From the NCBI RefSeq assembly GCF_900104175.1, contig NZ_FNIX01000020.1:1-64000 (forward strand): a stretch of DNA of 64,000 nucleotides, in the 5' to 3' direction. The notes under the pieces are model-generated. The model was not told the origin of the DNA and searched no databases. It saw only the letters and a program-made list of their open reading frames with translations. This DNA is from Lentzea jiangxiensis. GTDB taxonomy: Bacteria; Actinomycetota; Actinomycetes; Mycobacteriales; Pseudonocardiaceae. Positions 52,613 to 60,454 of the stretch are shown piece after piece (position 1 is the stretch's first letter; the number at the start of each line of letters is the position of its first letter). Both the position numbers and the translations under genes were made by a program.

Positions 52613-53371
52613 TCACGCGTCCCGGCGCTTGGCGACGATCAGCGCGACCACCAGCAGCGCCGCGGCGATGCCGGCGAAGTAGCCGAGCGAGCCCCATTCG
52701 CTCAGCTTGAAGTCGACCCCGGCGCCACCCTGTTCAGGGCTGTCCGCTCCCATCGACACGAAGTGGGTGGCGTTCATGAACGGCAGCCATGCCTGGATCT
52801 TCTCGCCGACCTTGGGGATGATCCCGATCAGGCCCTCGGCGAGCATCTGCCACACGAGCAGGATCGCGACGGCACCGGCGGTCTGGCGGACCAGGATGCC
52901 GACGGCCACCGCGATGACCGCGCCGATGGCGTAGATCAGGCCGATGCCCGCCACGTGCCGCCACTCGGCAGCCGTGTTGATCGCGAGGTCCGAGCTCGGC
53001 GAGATCAGCTTCGCCACACCCCACGAGCCGAAGGCGATGATCTCGCCCAGCACGCCGGCGATGAACGCGACGACGACGGCCTTGGCGACGAGCGCGGACG
53101 TGCGGTTCGGCACCGCGAGGAACGTCGAGCGGATGGTGTTGAAGCGGTACTCGGTGGTGACCGCGATCGCCGACATCACCAGCACCACCGCGATGGCGAG
53201 CTGGCTGCTGCCGATCTGGGTGAGGCCGAGCGGTATCGGACCGTCACCGGCCGCCGCGAAGATCGCGGTGAGCCCCACGCCCAGGACGATGGCGAGCGCG
53301 CTGCACCAGTAGGGCGAACGGGTCGAGAAGAGCTTGATCCTCTCCACTGCCAACAGGGTCATCAGACTCAC
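52613..53371 (-). CDS. ABC-2-type permease
   Basis: 252 residues with six hydrophobic segments. Its N-terminal region LLAVERIKLFSTRSPYWCSA and the EYRFNTIRSTFLAVPNR element are typical of ABC-2 permeases that pair with BcrA-like ATPases. ATG overlaps the stop of the upstream ATPase by 4 bp (ATGA), so it is coupled to that copy. Substrate unknown; antimicrobial export is a common role. Confidence 0.9.
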   Translation of the reverse strand: MSLMTLLAVERIKLFSTRSPYWCSALAIVLGVGLTAIFAAAGDGPIPLGLTQIGSSQLAIAVVLVMSAIAVTTEYRFNTIRSTFLAVPNRTSALVAKAVVVAFIAGVLGEIIAFGSWGVAKLISPSSDLAINTAAEWRHVAGIGLIYAIGAVIAVAVGILVRQTAGAVAILLVWQMLAEGLIGIIPKVGEKIQAWLPFMNATHFVSMGADSPEQGGAGVDFKLSEWGSLGYFAGIAAALLVVALIVAKRRDA

Positions 53372-54279
53372 TTCCCGATCTCTGCGTGGTACTCGACAGC
53401 ATCGCCGGTCAGCTGCATGAACGCCTCTTCGAGCGAACCGCGCTGAGGGCTGAGCTCGTGCAGCACGACGTCGTTCGCCGCCGCGATGTCACCGATCTGG
53501 TCACTGGTGGCACCCGTCACGGACAACGCGCCGTCCGCGCCGTCACGAACCGTGAAGCCCTTGTCGACGAGCAGCGGGCCGAGCTTGAAGAGCTGCGGGC
53601 TGCGCACGAGCACCGAGTTGCCCGTCGAGCGCTCGATGAACTCCTGCGTTGTGCTCTGCGTGATCAGCTTCCCCCGGCCGATCACCACGAGCTCGCCGGC
53701 CGTGAGCGCCATCTCCGACAGCAGGTGGCTCGACACCAGGACCGTGCGGCCCTCGGCGGCGAGGTTCTGCATGAACGTGCGGATCCAGAGGATGCCCTCG
53801 GGGTCCAGGCCGTTCACCGGCTCGTCGAACAGCAGCACCTTCGGGTCGCCGAGCAGTGCCGCGGCGATCCCCAGCCGCTGCGACATGCCGAGCGAGAACC
53901 CGCCGGCGTTCTTGCCCGCGACCTGCGTGAGGCCGACGGACTCGAGCACCGCGTCGACCCGCGACTTCGGCAGGCCGTTGGACACCGCGAGCCACTTGAG
54001 GTGGGCGCGGGCCGAGCGGTTCGGGTGCACCCACTTGGCGTCGAGCAGTGCGCCGACCGTCCGCAGTGGACGCTTGAGGTCGGTGTAGGACTTGCCGTCG
54101 ATCAGCACGCGGCCTGCCGTCGGACGGTCGAGCCCCAGGATCATCCGCATGGTGGTGGACTTGCCCGCGCCGTTCGGACCGAGGAATCCGGTCACCCGTC
54201 CAGGTTGGACGGTGAACGACAGGTCGTCGACCGCGACCGTCCTGCCGTATCTCTTGGTGAGGCCGATTGCCTCGATCAT
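53368..54279 (-). CDS. ABC transporter ATP-binding protein (copy B)
   Basis: 303 residues from ATG 54279 (MIEAIGLTKRYGRTVAVDDL); the open frame to 54363 has no similarity upstream. Complete Walker A, SLGMSQRLGIAAALLGDP, Walker B and LVSSHLLSEM. First gene of the three-gene ABC operon. It and copy A both end HELSPQRGSLEEAFMQLT, evidence of duplication around a single permease. Confidence 0.94.
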   Translation of the reverse strand: MIEAIGLTKRYGRTVAVDDLSFTVQPGRVTGFLGPNGAGKSTTMRMILGLDRPTAGRVLIDGKSYTDLKRPLRTVGALLDAKWVHPNRSARAHLKWLAVSNGLPKSRVDAVLESVGLTQVAGKNAGGFSLGMSQRLGIAAALLGDPKVLLFDEPVNGLDPEGILWIRTFMQNLAAEGRTVLVSSHLLSEMALTAGELVVIGRGKLITQSTTQEFIERSTGNSVLVRSPQLFKLGPLLVDKGFTVRDGADGALSVTGATSDQIGDIAAANDVVLHELSPQRGSLEEAFMQLTGDAVEYHAEIGK

Positions 54280-54401
54280 GGGCTTTCCCCTCTCGGTGAC
54301 GGGACAACTCTCGCGCTCCGAGGGGGTCCGGCACATCGACCTGCGGTCTTCGAGTGCCGTCAACTTCCGTCGCCGGGTGGCGCTACCTCCGTCGTAGTTG
54401 A

Positions 54402-54845
54402 ATGAGCCACATGGGATACACGGAAGCTCCCGAGGGCTGGTGGCGCGAGTTCGTCCTGGCCAAGCCGGCGCGCACCGCCAAACTGGCCGTCACCCGCAAG
54501 GACGGATCGCCGCACGTCGCACCGGTGTGGGTCGACCTCGACGGCCCGGACGTCGTCTTCCTGACCGGCCGCGACACGGTCAAGGGCAGGTCGATCCTGC
54601 GCGACGGCCGGGTGGCGCTCTGCTTCGACGACGAGAACCCGCCGTTCAACTTCGTGACGATCACCGGCCAGGCCGTTGTGGACGAGGACGCCGAGCAGCT
54701 GCAGTACTGGGCCGGCCGCACGGCCGCGCGCTACATGGGCGACGACCGCGCCGACGAGTTCGCCGAGCGCAACGGCGTGCCCGGCGAGCTGCTCGTCCGC
54801 GTCAAGGTCGACAAGGTCGTCGCCAAGGTGAACGTCTCCGACTAG
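54402..54845 (+). CDS. PPOX-fold (probable F420- or flavin-dependent) protein
   Basis: 147 residues. The split beta-barrel family signature is ARTAKLAVTRKDGSPHVAPV and GRDTVKGRSILRDGRVALCF. These small enzymes reduce substrates with F420H2 or bind flavin; the cofactor here is not decidable. Divergent from the ABC operon; first ATG MSHMGYTEAP has little leader. Confidence 0.85.
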   Translation: MSHMGYTEAPEGWWREFVLAKPARTAKLAVTRKDGSPHVAPVWVDLDGPDVVFLTGRDTVKGRSILRDGRVALCFDDENPPFNFVTITGQAVVDEDAEQLQYWAGRTAARYMGDDRADEFAERNGVPGELLVRVKVDKVVAKVNVSD

Positions 54846-54855
54846 GACGAGGGTT

Positions 54856-55644
54856 CTAGGCCGGGAAGAACCTCGTCAGGACCTGGGCCGCGCCGTCCTC
54901 CAGCACGGTCGGCGCGACCTCGTCCGCCACGGCCCGCACGGTCGCGGGCGCCTGCCCCATCGCCACGCCGAGCCCCGCCCACTCGAGCATCTCGACGTCG
55001 TTGCTGCCGTCGCCGATCGCGAGCGCGTCGCGCGGGTCGATGCCGAGCTCCCGGCTGAGTTCGTCCAGCGCCGTGCCCTTGGTGGTGTTCGGCGGCACCG
55101 CGGTCAGCCACGCCTCCGTGTGGTCGACGGACCACTCGATGCCCGGCAGTTCGAGGTCCTTCACCGCGAACGACAGCTCCGGCGGCGTGCGGTCGAGCCA
55201 GCGCATCACCAGCCGTGGCGTGCGGATGGCCGCGATCTCGTCGAACGTCGCGCTGGTCGTGACGCCCCACAGGTCACCCGGCAGGAACTCGCCGAGCGAG
55301 AGGTTGCCGACCCCGGTCTGCTCGACCGCGAACACCGAGTCCGGCAGCAACGCCCGCAGCGCCTCGATCGTCGGACCGGGCTCGAACGTCGTGCGCTTGA
55401 CGACCTCCGCGCTCACCGGGTCCCACCACACGGCGCCGTTGGAGCACACGGCGAACGAGGCGGGCACCTGCGCGGCGATCGGGGTCGTGCCGATGAGGCT
55501 GCGACCGGTGCAGAGCACGACCTTGGTGCCGTGTTCCGTCACACGGGTGATCGCCGCTTTCACGGCGGGTGAGATGTCGTTCGAGCCGACTGCGGTCAGG
55601 GTTCCGTCGATGTCCAGGGCCACCAGGCGCGGTCTCCAGTTCAC
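54856..55644 (-). CDS. Cof-type HAD phosphatase
   Basis: 262 residues from GTG 55644. ALDIDGTLTAVGSN is motif I, VVLCTGRSL motif II, the Lys lies in TTKGTALDEL, and GDGSNDVEMLEWAGLGVAMG is motif IV, a typical Cof/YidA-type sugar-phosphate phosphatase. Divergent from the TetR gene, with the palindrome at 55667-55688 between them, so the regulator may also control it. Confidence 0.92.
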   Translation of the reverse strand: MNWRPRLVALDIDGTLTAVGSNDISPAVKAAITRVTEHGTKVVLCTGRSLIGTTPIAAQVPASFAVCSNGAVWWDPVSAEVVKRTTFEPGPTIEALRALLPDSVFAVEQTGVGNLSLGEFLPGDLWGVTTSATFDEIAAIRTPRLVMRWLDRTPPELSFAVKDLELPGIEWSVDHTEAWLTAVPPNTTKGTALDELSRELGIDPRDALAIGDGSNDVEMLEWAGLGVAMGQAPATVRAVADEVAPTVLEDGAAQVLTRFFPA

Positions 55645-55666
55645 GTGGAGCCACCCTAGGCGAAGG

Positions 55667-55688
55667 TTAGTGAATTGTGGTTCACTAA
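55667..55688. promoter_or_regulatory. TetR operator palindrome
   Basis: TTAGTGAA (55667-55674) and TTCACTAA (55681-55688) are perfect 8-bp arms around a 6-bp spacer, centred 15 bp before the TetR GTG at 55693 and 33 bp from the HAD start. Its AT-rich arms stand out in this GC-rich DNA. Confidence 0.75.
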
Positions 55689-55692
55689 TGCC

Positions 55693-56220
55693 GTGGCACG
55701 ACCTCGCACCATCACCGACGAACGGATCCTGAACGCCGTCGCGGCCGTGATCGACCGGCGCGGCCCGGAGTTCACCGTCGCGGACGTGGCGGCGGAGGCC
55801 GGGGTGTCGGTCGGCGCGGTGGCGAAGCGGTTCGGGTCGAAGAGCGGTCTGCTGCAGGCGTTGACCCGCGCGGGCACCGAAGACGTGGTCCGCCGGATGC
55901 GCGAGGCGGGGTCCGTCCGCGAGGCGCTGCTGACCTGGTTCGACCGCCTGGCCGACCCGGTCGTCGCCACGAACAACCTGGCGCAGCTCGGCGTCGACCT
56001 GATCGACCCGGAGCTGCGCGCGCTGCTGGCCCGGCACTACGCCGCGCTGGAAGCGGAGCTGGAAGTCCTGTGCGCGGCCGAGAACCTCCCACCGAACGCG
56101 GCCCGAGTCCTCGCCGCGCTGGTGTACGGGATCTCGATGGACTGGTCCGTGCGACCGCGCGGCGACCTCCTGACCCGCACGGCAGAAGACGTCGACCTGG
56201 TGCTGAAAGGGATGCGTTGA
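55693..56220 (+). CDS. TetR-family transcriptional regulator
   Basis: 175 residues from GTG 55693 (MARPRTITDERILNAVAAVI); an upstream TTG at 55675 would place the start inside the operator. The helix-turn-helix is at 15-55 (FTVADVAAEAGVSVGAVAKR). Its stop overlaps the next ATG (TGATG). First gene of a TetR/PPOX/SDR operon, probably autoregulated through the upstream palindrome. Confidence 0.9.
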   Translation: MARPRTITDERILNAVAAVIDRRGPEFTVADVAAEAGVSVGAVAKRFGSKSGLLQALTRAGTEDVVRRMREAGSVREALLTWFDRLADPVVATNNLAQLGVDLIDPELRALLARHYAALEAELEVLCAAENLPPNAARVLAALVYGISMDWSVRPRGDLLTRTAEDVDLVLKGMR

Positions 56221-56699
56221 TGGCCACCTGGGCCGAGTTCACGGCAGAACAGCCGGACATGGCCGCGTTCGTGGAGAGCAGGTTCGCCGCCGACCGGCAC
56301 GCGCTGATCGCGACCTTGCGCCGCGACGGCGCGCCGCGGATCAGCGGCGTGGAACCGGACTTCCTCGACGGCGAGCTCTGGGCGGGCATGATGCCGAACT
56401 CGCTGAAGTCCCGCGACCTGCGCCGCGACTCGCGGTTCGCGCTGCACTGCATGTCGACGACCGCCTCGATGACCGAGGCCGGCGACGCGAAGATCAGCGG
56501 CACCGCGGAGTTCTGGAACAACAAGGACGACTACCTGAAGAACCTGTTCGACCGCACGGGGTGGCAGCCGGAGCCGGAGGAGATCGACCTGTTCCGGTTC
56601 GACGTCACCGAGGTCGTGCAGATCACCGTCGAGGGTGACGAGATGGCCGTCCTCTCGTGGCACGAAGGAAAGGGAACTCGGCGTGTCAGCAAGAAGTGA
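56220..56699 (+). CDS. pyridoxamine 5'-phosphate oxidase-fold protein
   Basis: 159 residues (MATWAEFTAEQPDMAAFVES). Split beta-barrel with HALIATLRRDGAPRISGVEP and RRDSRFALHCMS. Likely flavin or F420 binding. Coupled to TetR by a one-base overlap and overlapping the following SDR gene by 17 bp, so it is the central gene of a tight operon. Confidence 0.87.
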   Translation: MATWAEFTAEQPDMAAFVESRFAADRHALIATLRRDGAPRISGVEPDFLDGELWAGMMPNSLKSRDLRRDSRFALHCMSTTASMTEAGDAKISGTAEFWNNKDDYLKNLFDRTGWQPEPEEIDLFRFDVTEVVQITVEGDEMAVLSWHEGKGTRRVSKK

Positions 56700-57603
56700 A
56701 CCCGATCTGAGCGGGAAGGTCGCGGTCGTCACCGGCGCCACACGAGGCGCGGGCCGGGCGATCGCGGTCGAGCTCGGAGCGGCCGGCGCCACGGTGTACG
56801 TCGCCGGCCGGACCACCCGGTCGCAGCAGTCACCGGTCGGGAGGTCCGAGACGATCGAGGAGACCGCGGAACTGGTCGACTCCGCCGGCGGCAAGGGGAT
56901 CCCGGTCCGGTGTGACCTCACCTCGGTGTCCGATGTGGACGCCCTGGCCGCGCGCATCGACCGGCTGGACGTCTTCGTCGACAACGCCTGGGGCGGCGAG
57001 AACCTCGTCGAGTGGGGGAAGTTCTGGGAGCACGACCTCGAACGGCAGCTGCGGATGTGGCGCAACGGGGTGGAGACGCACCTGGTGGCGATCCACCGGT
57101 TGATGCCGTTGGTCCTGCGGTCCGACGACGCGCTGGTGGTCGAGGTGACCGACGGGGAGGACGGGGACGCCTACTTCGTGAACCTCCCCTATGACGCCGT
57201 GAAGTCGTCCGTCCGGCGGTTCGGAGAGGTGCTGGCTCGGGACCTCCGCGAGTTCCCGCACGTCACCGCGGTTGCCGCTACGCCCGGTTTCCTGCGGTCC
57301 GAGCAGATGCTGGAGGGGTTCGGGGTCACCGAGGAGAACTGGCGGGACGCCGTCGAGAAGGTGCCCGACTACGCGTTGTCCGAGACGCCGCACTACCTGG
57401 GGCGCGGGTTGGCGCACCTCGCCGCTGATCCGCAGCGGCGGCGGTTCGCCGGGCAGTGCTTGTCGTCCTGGCGGTTGAAGCGGGAGTACGGGTTCACGGA
57501 CCTGGACGGGTCCCAGCCCGACTGGGGGCGGTGGTACGAGGAGGTGCTGAAGCCTCGGATGGCCGGGGTCGAGGTCGAGGCCGATCCTGAGTCGTACCGG
57601 TGA
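56683..57603 (+). CDS. SDR-family oxidoreductase
   Basis: 306 residues from GTG 56683. The motif TGATRGAGRAIAVELGAAGA is intact, but NNAG is changed to DNAWGG. The active Ser/Tyr positions are modified too: EVTDGEDGDAYFVNLPYDAVK carries YDAVK. Related to the DHRS1-like SDRs. Third gene of the TetR/PPOX operon; its stop is followed by a direct repeat GAGTCGTACCGGT (57590s and 57610s) and a long hairpin. Confidence 0.88.
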   Translation: MSARSEPDLSGKVAVVTGATRGAGRAIAVELGAAGATVYVAGRTTRSQQSPVGRSETIEETAELVDSAGGKGIPVRCDLTSVSDVDALAARIDRLDVFVDNAWGGENLVEWGKFWEHDLERQLRMWRNGVETHLVAIHRLMPLVLRSDDALVVEVTDGEDGDAYFVNLPYDAVKSSVRRFGEVLARDLREFPHVTAVAATPGFLRSEQMLEGFGVTEENWRDAVEKVPDYALSETPHYLGRGLAHLAADPQRRRFAGQCLSSWRLKREYGFTDLDGSQPDWGRWYEEVLKPRMAGVEVEADPESYR

Positions 57604-57641
57604 GGCTGGAGTCGTACCGGTAGGGCTGGAGGAGCGGGCCA

Positions 57642-57702
57642 CAACGAGGTAGGGGTGTCAACTCGGCGAGAAGCGTGTCGAGTTGACACCCCTACCTCGT
57701 TG
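57642..57702. terminator. perfect 24-bp hairpin between convergent genes
   Basis: Arms 57642-57665 and 57679-57702 are exact reverse complements (CAACGAGGTAGGGGTGTC then AACTCG on the left), with a 13-base loop. It lies 39 bp after the SDR stop and 103 bp before the response-regulator stop. It probably works as a bidirectional terminator, though its length and perfection are unusual and could also mark a repeat-family element. Confidence 0.8.
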
Positions 57703-57804
57703 CAGCGGGAGCTGTGGCGCGACTCGCGATGGACCCCACCGCCGGGAGCGTCTGCTCAGGACGGCTCGCCTTCGACATCGCGCTTGATCAGGCGGCCTGC
57801 CTTG

Positions 57805-58461
57805 TCAGGCGTCGCCCGGGCGTACCAGGCCCGTCTCGTACGCCAGCACCACTGCCTGGACCCGGTCCCGCAGTTCCAGCTTCGCCAGGATTCGTCCCAC
57901 GTGCGTCTTCACCGTCGCCTCGGACAGGAAGAGCTTCCTCGCGATCTCCGTGTTCGACAGGCCCTTCGCGATCAGCACGAGCACCTCGCGCTCGCGTTCG
58001 GTGAGCACGTCGAGCATCGTGGCGTCGCGGAGTTCGCCGCCGCCGTCGCCGAGGAAGCGGCCCAGCAGGCGCTTGGTCACGGACGGGGAGACCACGGCGT
58101 CGCCCGAGGCGACTGCTCGCAGGGCCGAGACCAGGTCCGAGGGCGGTGTGTCCTTCAGCAGGAAGCCGCTGGCTCCGTTGCGCAGGGCGGAGAGCGCGTA
58201 CTCGTCCATGTCGAAGGTGGTCATGACCAGCACCTTCGCCGTGTCGGCCGCGGCGATGCGCTTGGTCGCCTCCACTCCGTCCAGGACGGGCATGCGGACG
58301 TCCATCAGGACCACGTCCGGCCGGAGCTTGTCGGCCATCTGCACGGCGTCCAGGCCGTCGGCCGCTTCGCCGATGACGTCGATGTCTTCCTGCGCGCCCA
58401 GCACCATGCGGAACCCCATGCGCATGAGTTCCTGGTCGTCTACCAGCAGCACCCGAATCAC
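57805..58461 (-). CDS. LuxR/NarL-family response regulator
   Basis: 218 residues. Receiver with DD near the start (VLLVDDQELMRMGF), phospho-acceptor in VVLMDVRMPVLDG and Lys in FLLKDTPP. The LuxR DNA-binding domain is at 150-207 (LTEREREVLVLIAKGLSNTEIA). It follows its kinase by 9 bp on the same strand. Confidence 0.95.
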   Translation of the reverse strand: MIRVLLVDDQELMRMGFRMVLGAQEDIDVIGEAADGLDAVQMADKLRPDVVLMDVRMPVLDGVEATKRIAAADTAKVLVMTTFDMDEYALSALRNGASGFLLKDTPPSDLVSALRAVASGDAVVSPSVTKRLLGRFLGDGGGELRDATMLDVLTEREREVLVLIAKGLSNTEIARKLFLSEATVKTHVGRILAKLELRDRVQAVVLAYETGLVRPGDA

Positions 58462-58470
58462 TCGATCACC

Positions 58471-59649
58471 CTATGCGGCCAGTGGGAAAGTCGCGCGGAC
58501 GCGCCAGCCCCCGCCGGGGTTGGGGCCCGCCTCGAACTCGCCGCCCAGGACCGCTGCCCTTTCCCTCATGCCGATCAGTCCGTTGCCGCCGGAGATCTTG
58601 ACGACGTCGTGCGGTGTGCCGAAGCCGTTGTCGACGACTTCCAGGCGCAGCTCTTCCGGGGTCCGGGCCAGGCGGACCATCGCGGTCGTGCCCGAGCCGG
58701 CGTGCTTGATGGTGTTGGTCAGTGCTTCCTGCACGATGCGGTAGACGCTCAGGCCCACGCCCACCGGGAGGTCGTCCACGTCGCCGGTGATCTCCAGTCG
58801 CACCGGGACTCCGGCGGCCCTGGTGTTCTCGGCCAGTTCGACGACTCCTCGCGCGTCCGGCTGCGGTGCCCACTGGGTTTCGGCGTCCTCGCTGCGCAGG
58901 ACGCCGAGCAGGCGGCGCATCTCGGTCAGGGCCAGGCGGCCCGTGTCGGCGATGGTGCGGACGGCGTTCTCGGCCACTTCCGGTTGCGACCTGATCGTGT
59001 ACGCGGCACCGTCGGCATGGACGATCATCACGCTCACCGCGTGGGCGACCACGTCGTGCAGTTCGCGGGCTATGCGCGAGCGTTCCTCGCCCACCGCGAT
59101 CTTGGCCTGCTGGTCGCGTTCGGTCTCCAGCAGGACCAGGCGTTGTTCCATCTCCCGCTGGTAGGCGCGCCGGGCTCCGACGAACTCGCCCATCGCCCAG
59201 CTGAAGCCGAAGATCACGAACACCATGAACACCAGGAACACGGCCTGGAGCTCGCCGATCTGGAAGATCGCCCAGAGCAGCGTGCCCGCCAGCAGCCAGC
59301 CCGAGTAGATCAACGCCGTCTTGCGGTTCGTGGACGCGACGAGCGTGTACAGCGCTATGGCCAGCGCGAAGTCGGACATCCGGACCGGGATGCCGAGGTC
59401 GTAGCTGCCGTGGCTGAAGAGCTGGAGGAACGCTCCGCCGAGGATCAGGTAGCTCGAGCCGAGCGGGTGGTGGCGGCGGAACGGCAGCGGTCCGAGCATC
59501 AGCAGCGTCACGGCCAGGTAGGCCGAGAACGACACCCCGCGGTCGACCGCCTCGACGCCGAAGCCCAGGTCGAAGAGCAGCAGAAGACCGGCGATCAGGG
59601 AGTCCCCGAACGCCGGATGAGCCTTCATCCACAGGCTGAACCGCCACAC
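58471..59649 (-). CDS. sensor histidine kinase (DesK type)
   Basis: 392 residues, GTG start. Four to five transmembrane segments (about 15-160), a short coiled region, then the HisKA_3 box EERSRIARELHDVVAHAVSV and HATPase (IVQEALTNTIKHAG; VVDNGFGTPHD; GNGLIGMRERAAVLGG). DUF7134-like N-terminus common in actinomycetes. Forms a two-component pair with the downstream regulator; the signal is unknown. Confidence 0.95.
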   Translation of the reverse strand: MWRFSLWMKAHPAFGDSLIAGLLLLFDLGFGVEAVDRGVSFSAYLAVTLLMLGPLPFRRHHPLGSSYLILGGAFLQLFSHGSYDLGIPVRMSDFALAIALYTLVASTNRKTALIYSGWLLAGTLLWAIFQIGELQAVFLVFMVFVIFGFSWAMGEFVGARRAYQREMEQRLVLLETERDQQAKIAVGEERSRIARELHDVVAHAVSVMIVHADGAAYTIRSQPEVAENAVRTIADTGRLALTEMRRLLGVLRSEDAETQWAPQPDARGVVELAENTRAAGVPVRLEITGDVDDLPVGVGLSVYRIVQEALTNTIKHAGSGTTAMVRLARTPEELRLEVVDNGFGTPHDVVKISGGNGLIGMRERAAVLGGEFEAGPNPGGGWRVRATFPLAA

Positions 59650-59827
59650 CGGACAAGATTAGGTGCGGATCGAACTTCCCCGCGTCGCGCTACGGGCTGA
59701 CGCTCCGTACGACTTCAGTGTGAGTTGTTGTGCCGAGGGGTTGATGCGAACTCGGCGGCGGTGCCTTGCCGGCCGGCGCGGGCGCGCGGTCGTAGCGGGA
59801 GACCGAAAGCGTGCTCACGACGGGACA

Positions 59828-59859
59828 AAGGCAGGGCACCGTGGTGGCTGCCCTGCCTT
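59828..59859 (-). terminator. second hairpin downstream of the small membrane protein gene
   Basis: Arms AAGGCAGGGCA (59828-59838) and TGCCCTGCCTT (59849-59859) are exact complements with a 10-base loop. Probably a back-up terminator for the gene at 59963-60400. Confidence 0.65.
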
Positions 59860-59917
59860 CGCATGCACCGGACCCGCTCTCCGCCGCCGCGGCGGAGTTC
59901 GTCGCCACAGCTCGGTC

Positions 59918-59955
59918 GCCCGGCGCCAGTGAGGGGGAGGCACTGAACGCCGGGC
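59918..59955 (-). terminator. terminator 7 bp after the small membrane protein gene
   Basis: Arms GCCCGGCG (59918-59925) and CGCCGGGC (59948-59955) with an inner CAGTG/CACTG pair. Directly downstream of the gene on the minus strand. Confidence 0.7.
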
Positions 59956-59962
59956 GAGCCCA

Positions 59963-60400
59963 CTACTTGGGCGAGTAGGGCGACTCGATCTTGGGTGCGG
60001 GTCGCGGTTCGCCGACGTGCGCCTGGCGTTCCTCGTAGATGCGGTGCTCTTCGGCCATCTGGTCCGCGAGCTGTTGCTGGAGCTGGCGATCCCTGATCCT
60101 GGCCAGGACCGCCATCGTGACGCCGTGGGCGAGTGCCAGGAGCAGCAGCACCACGCCGAGCTTCACGACCACGTTCTTCACCGGGTCGCCGGTGTCGACG
60201 TCGATGGTCGACACCAGGGCCAACAGGCCCAGCACGACGAGGTGGAACAGCACGGCCGTCAGCTTCATCATGCCGCCGGCCTGCTCCTCGTCGTACGAGG
60301 CGCGCCTGAGGTATGCCTTGCCGCTGTGGTAGATCAGCTGGCCGTCGACCACGACCAGGACGATCCCCAGCACTAGGAACGTCACGTAGCTGTCACCCAT
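59963..60400 (-). CDS. small polytopic membrane protein of unknown function
   Basis: 145 residues with three transmembrane helices (FLVLGIVLVVVDGQLIY; LTAVLFHLVVLGLLALVS; VVVKLGVVLLLLALAHGVT) and a charged, probably cytosolic C-terminal coiled region (RIRDRQLQQQLADQMAEEHR). ATG 60400. Divergent from the dynamin operon. No family is recognised. Confidence 0.8.
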   Translation of the reverse strand: MGDSYVTFLVLGIVLVVVDGQLIYHSGKAYLRRASYDEEQAGGMMKLTAVLFHLVVLGLLALVSTIDVDTGDPVKNVVVKLGVVLLLLALAHGVTMAVLARIRDRQLQQQLADQMAEEHRIYEERQAHVGEPRPAPKIESPYSPK

Positions 60401-60454
60401 GCGCTGTGGCTACCCGTGCACGCGCGGCCACAAACCGTGGCACGATTTGTGCCC

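Larger units (their letters stand above)
59650..59962. other. 313-bp intergenic region with two hairpins
   Basis: No gene supported. Two hairpins lie here (59828-59859 and 59918-59955). The remaining sequence is GC-rich without a plausible ribosome binding site; the promoter of the kinase operon should be just above 59650. Confidence 0.6.
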
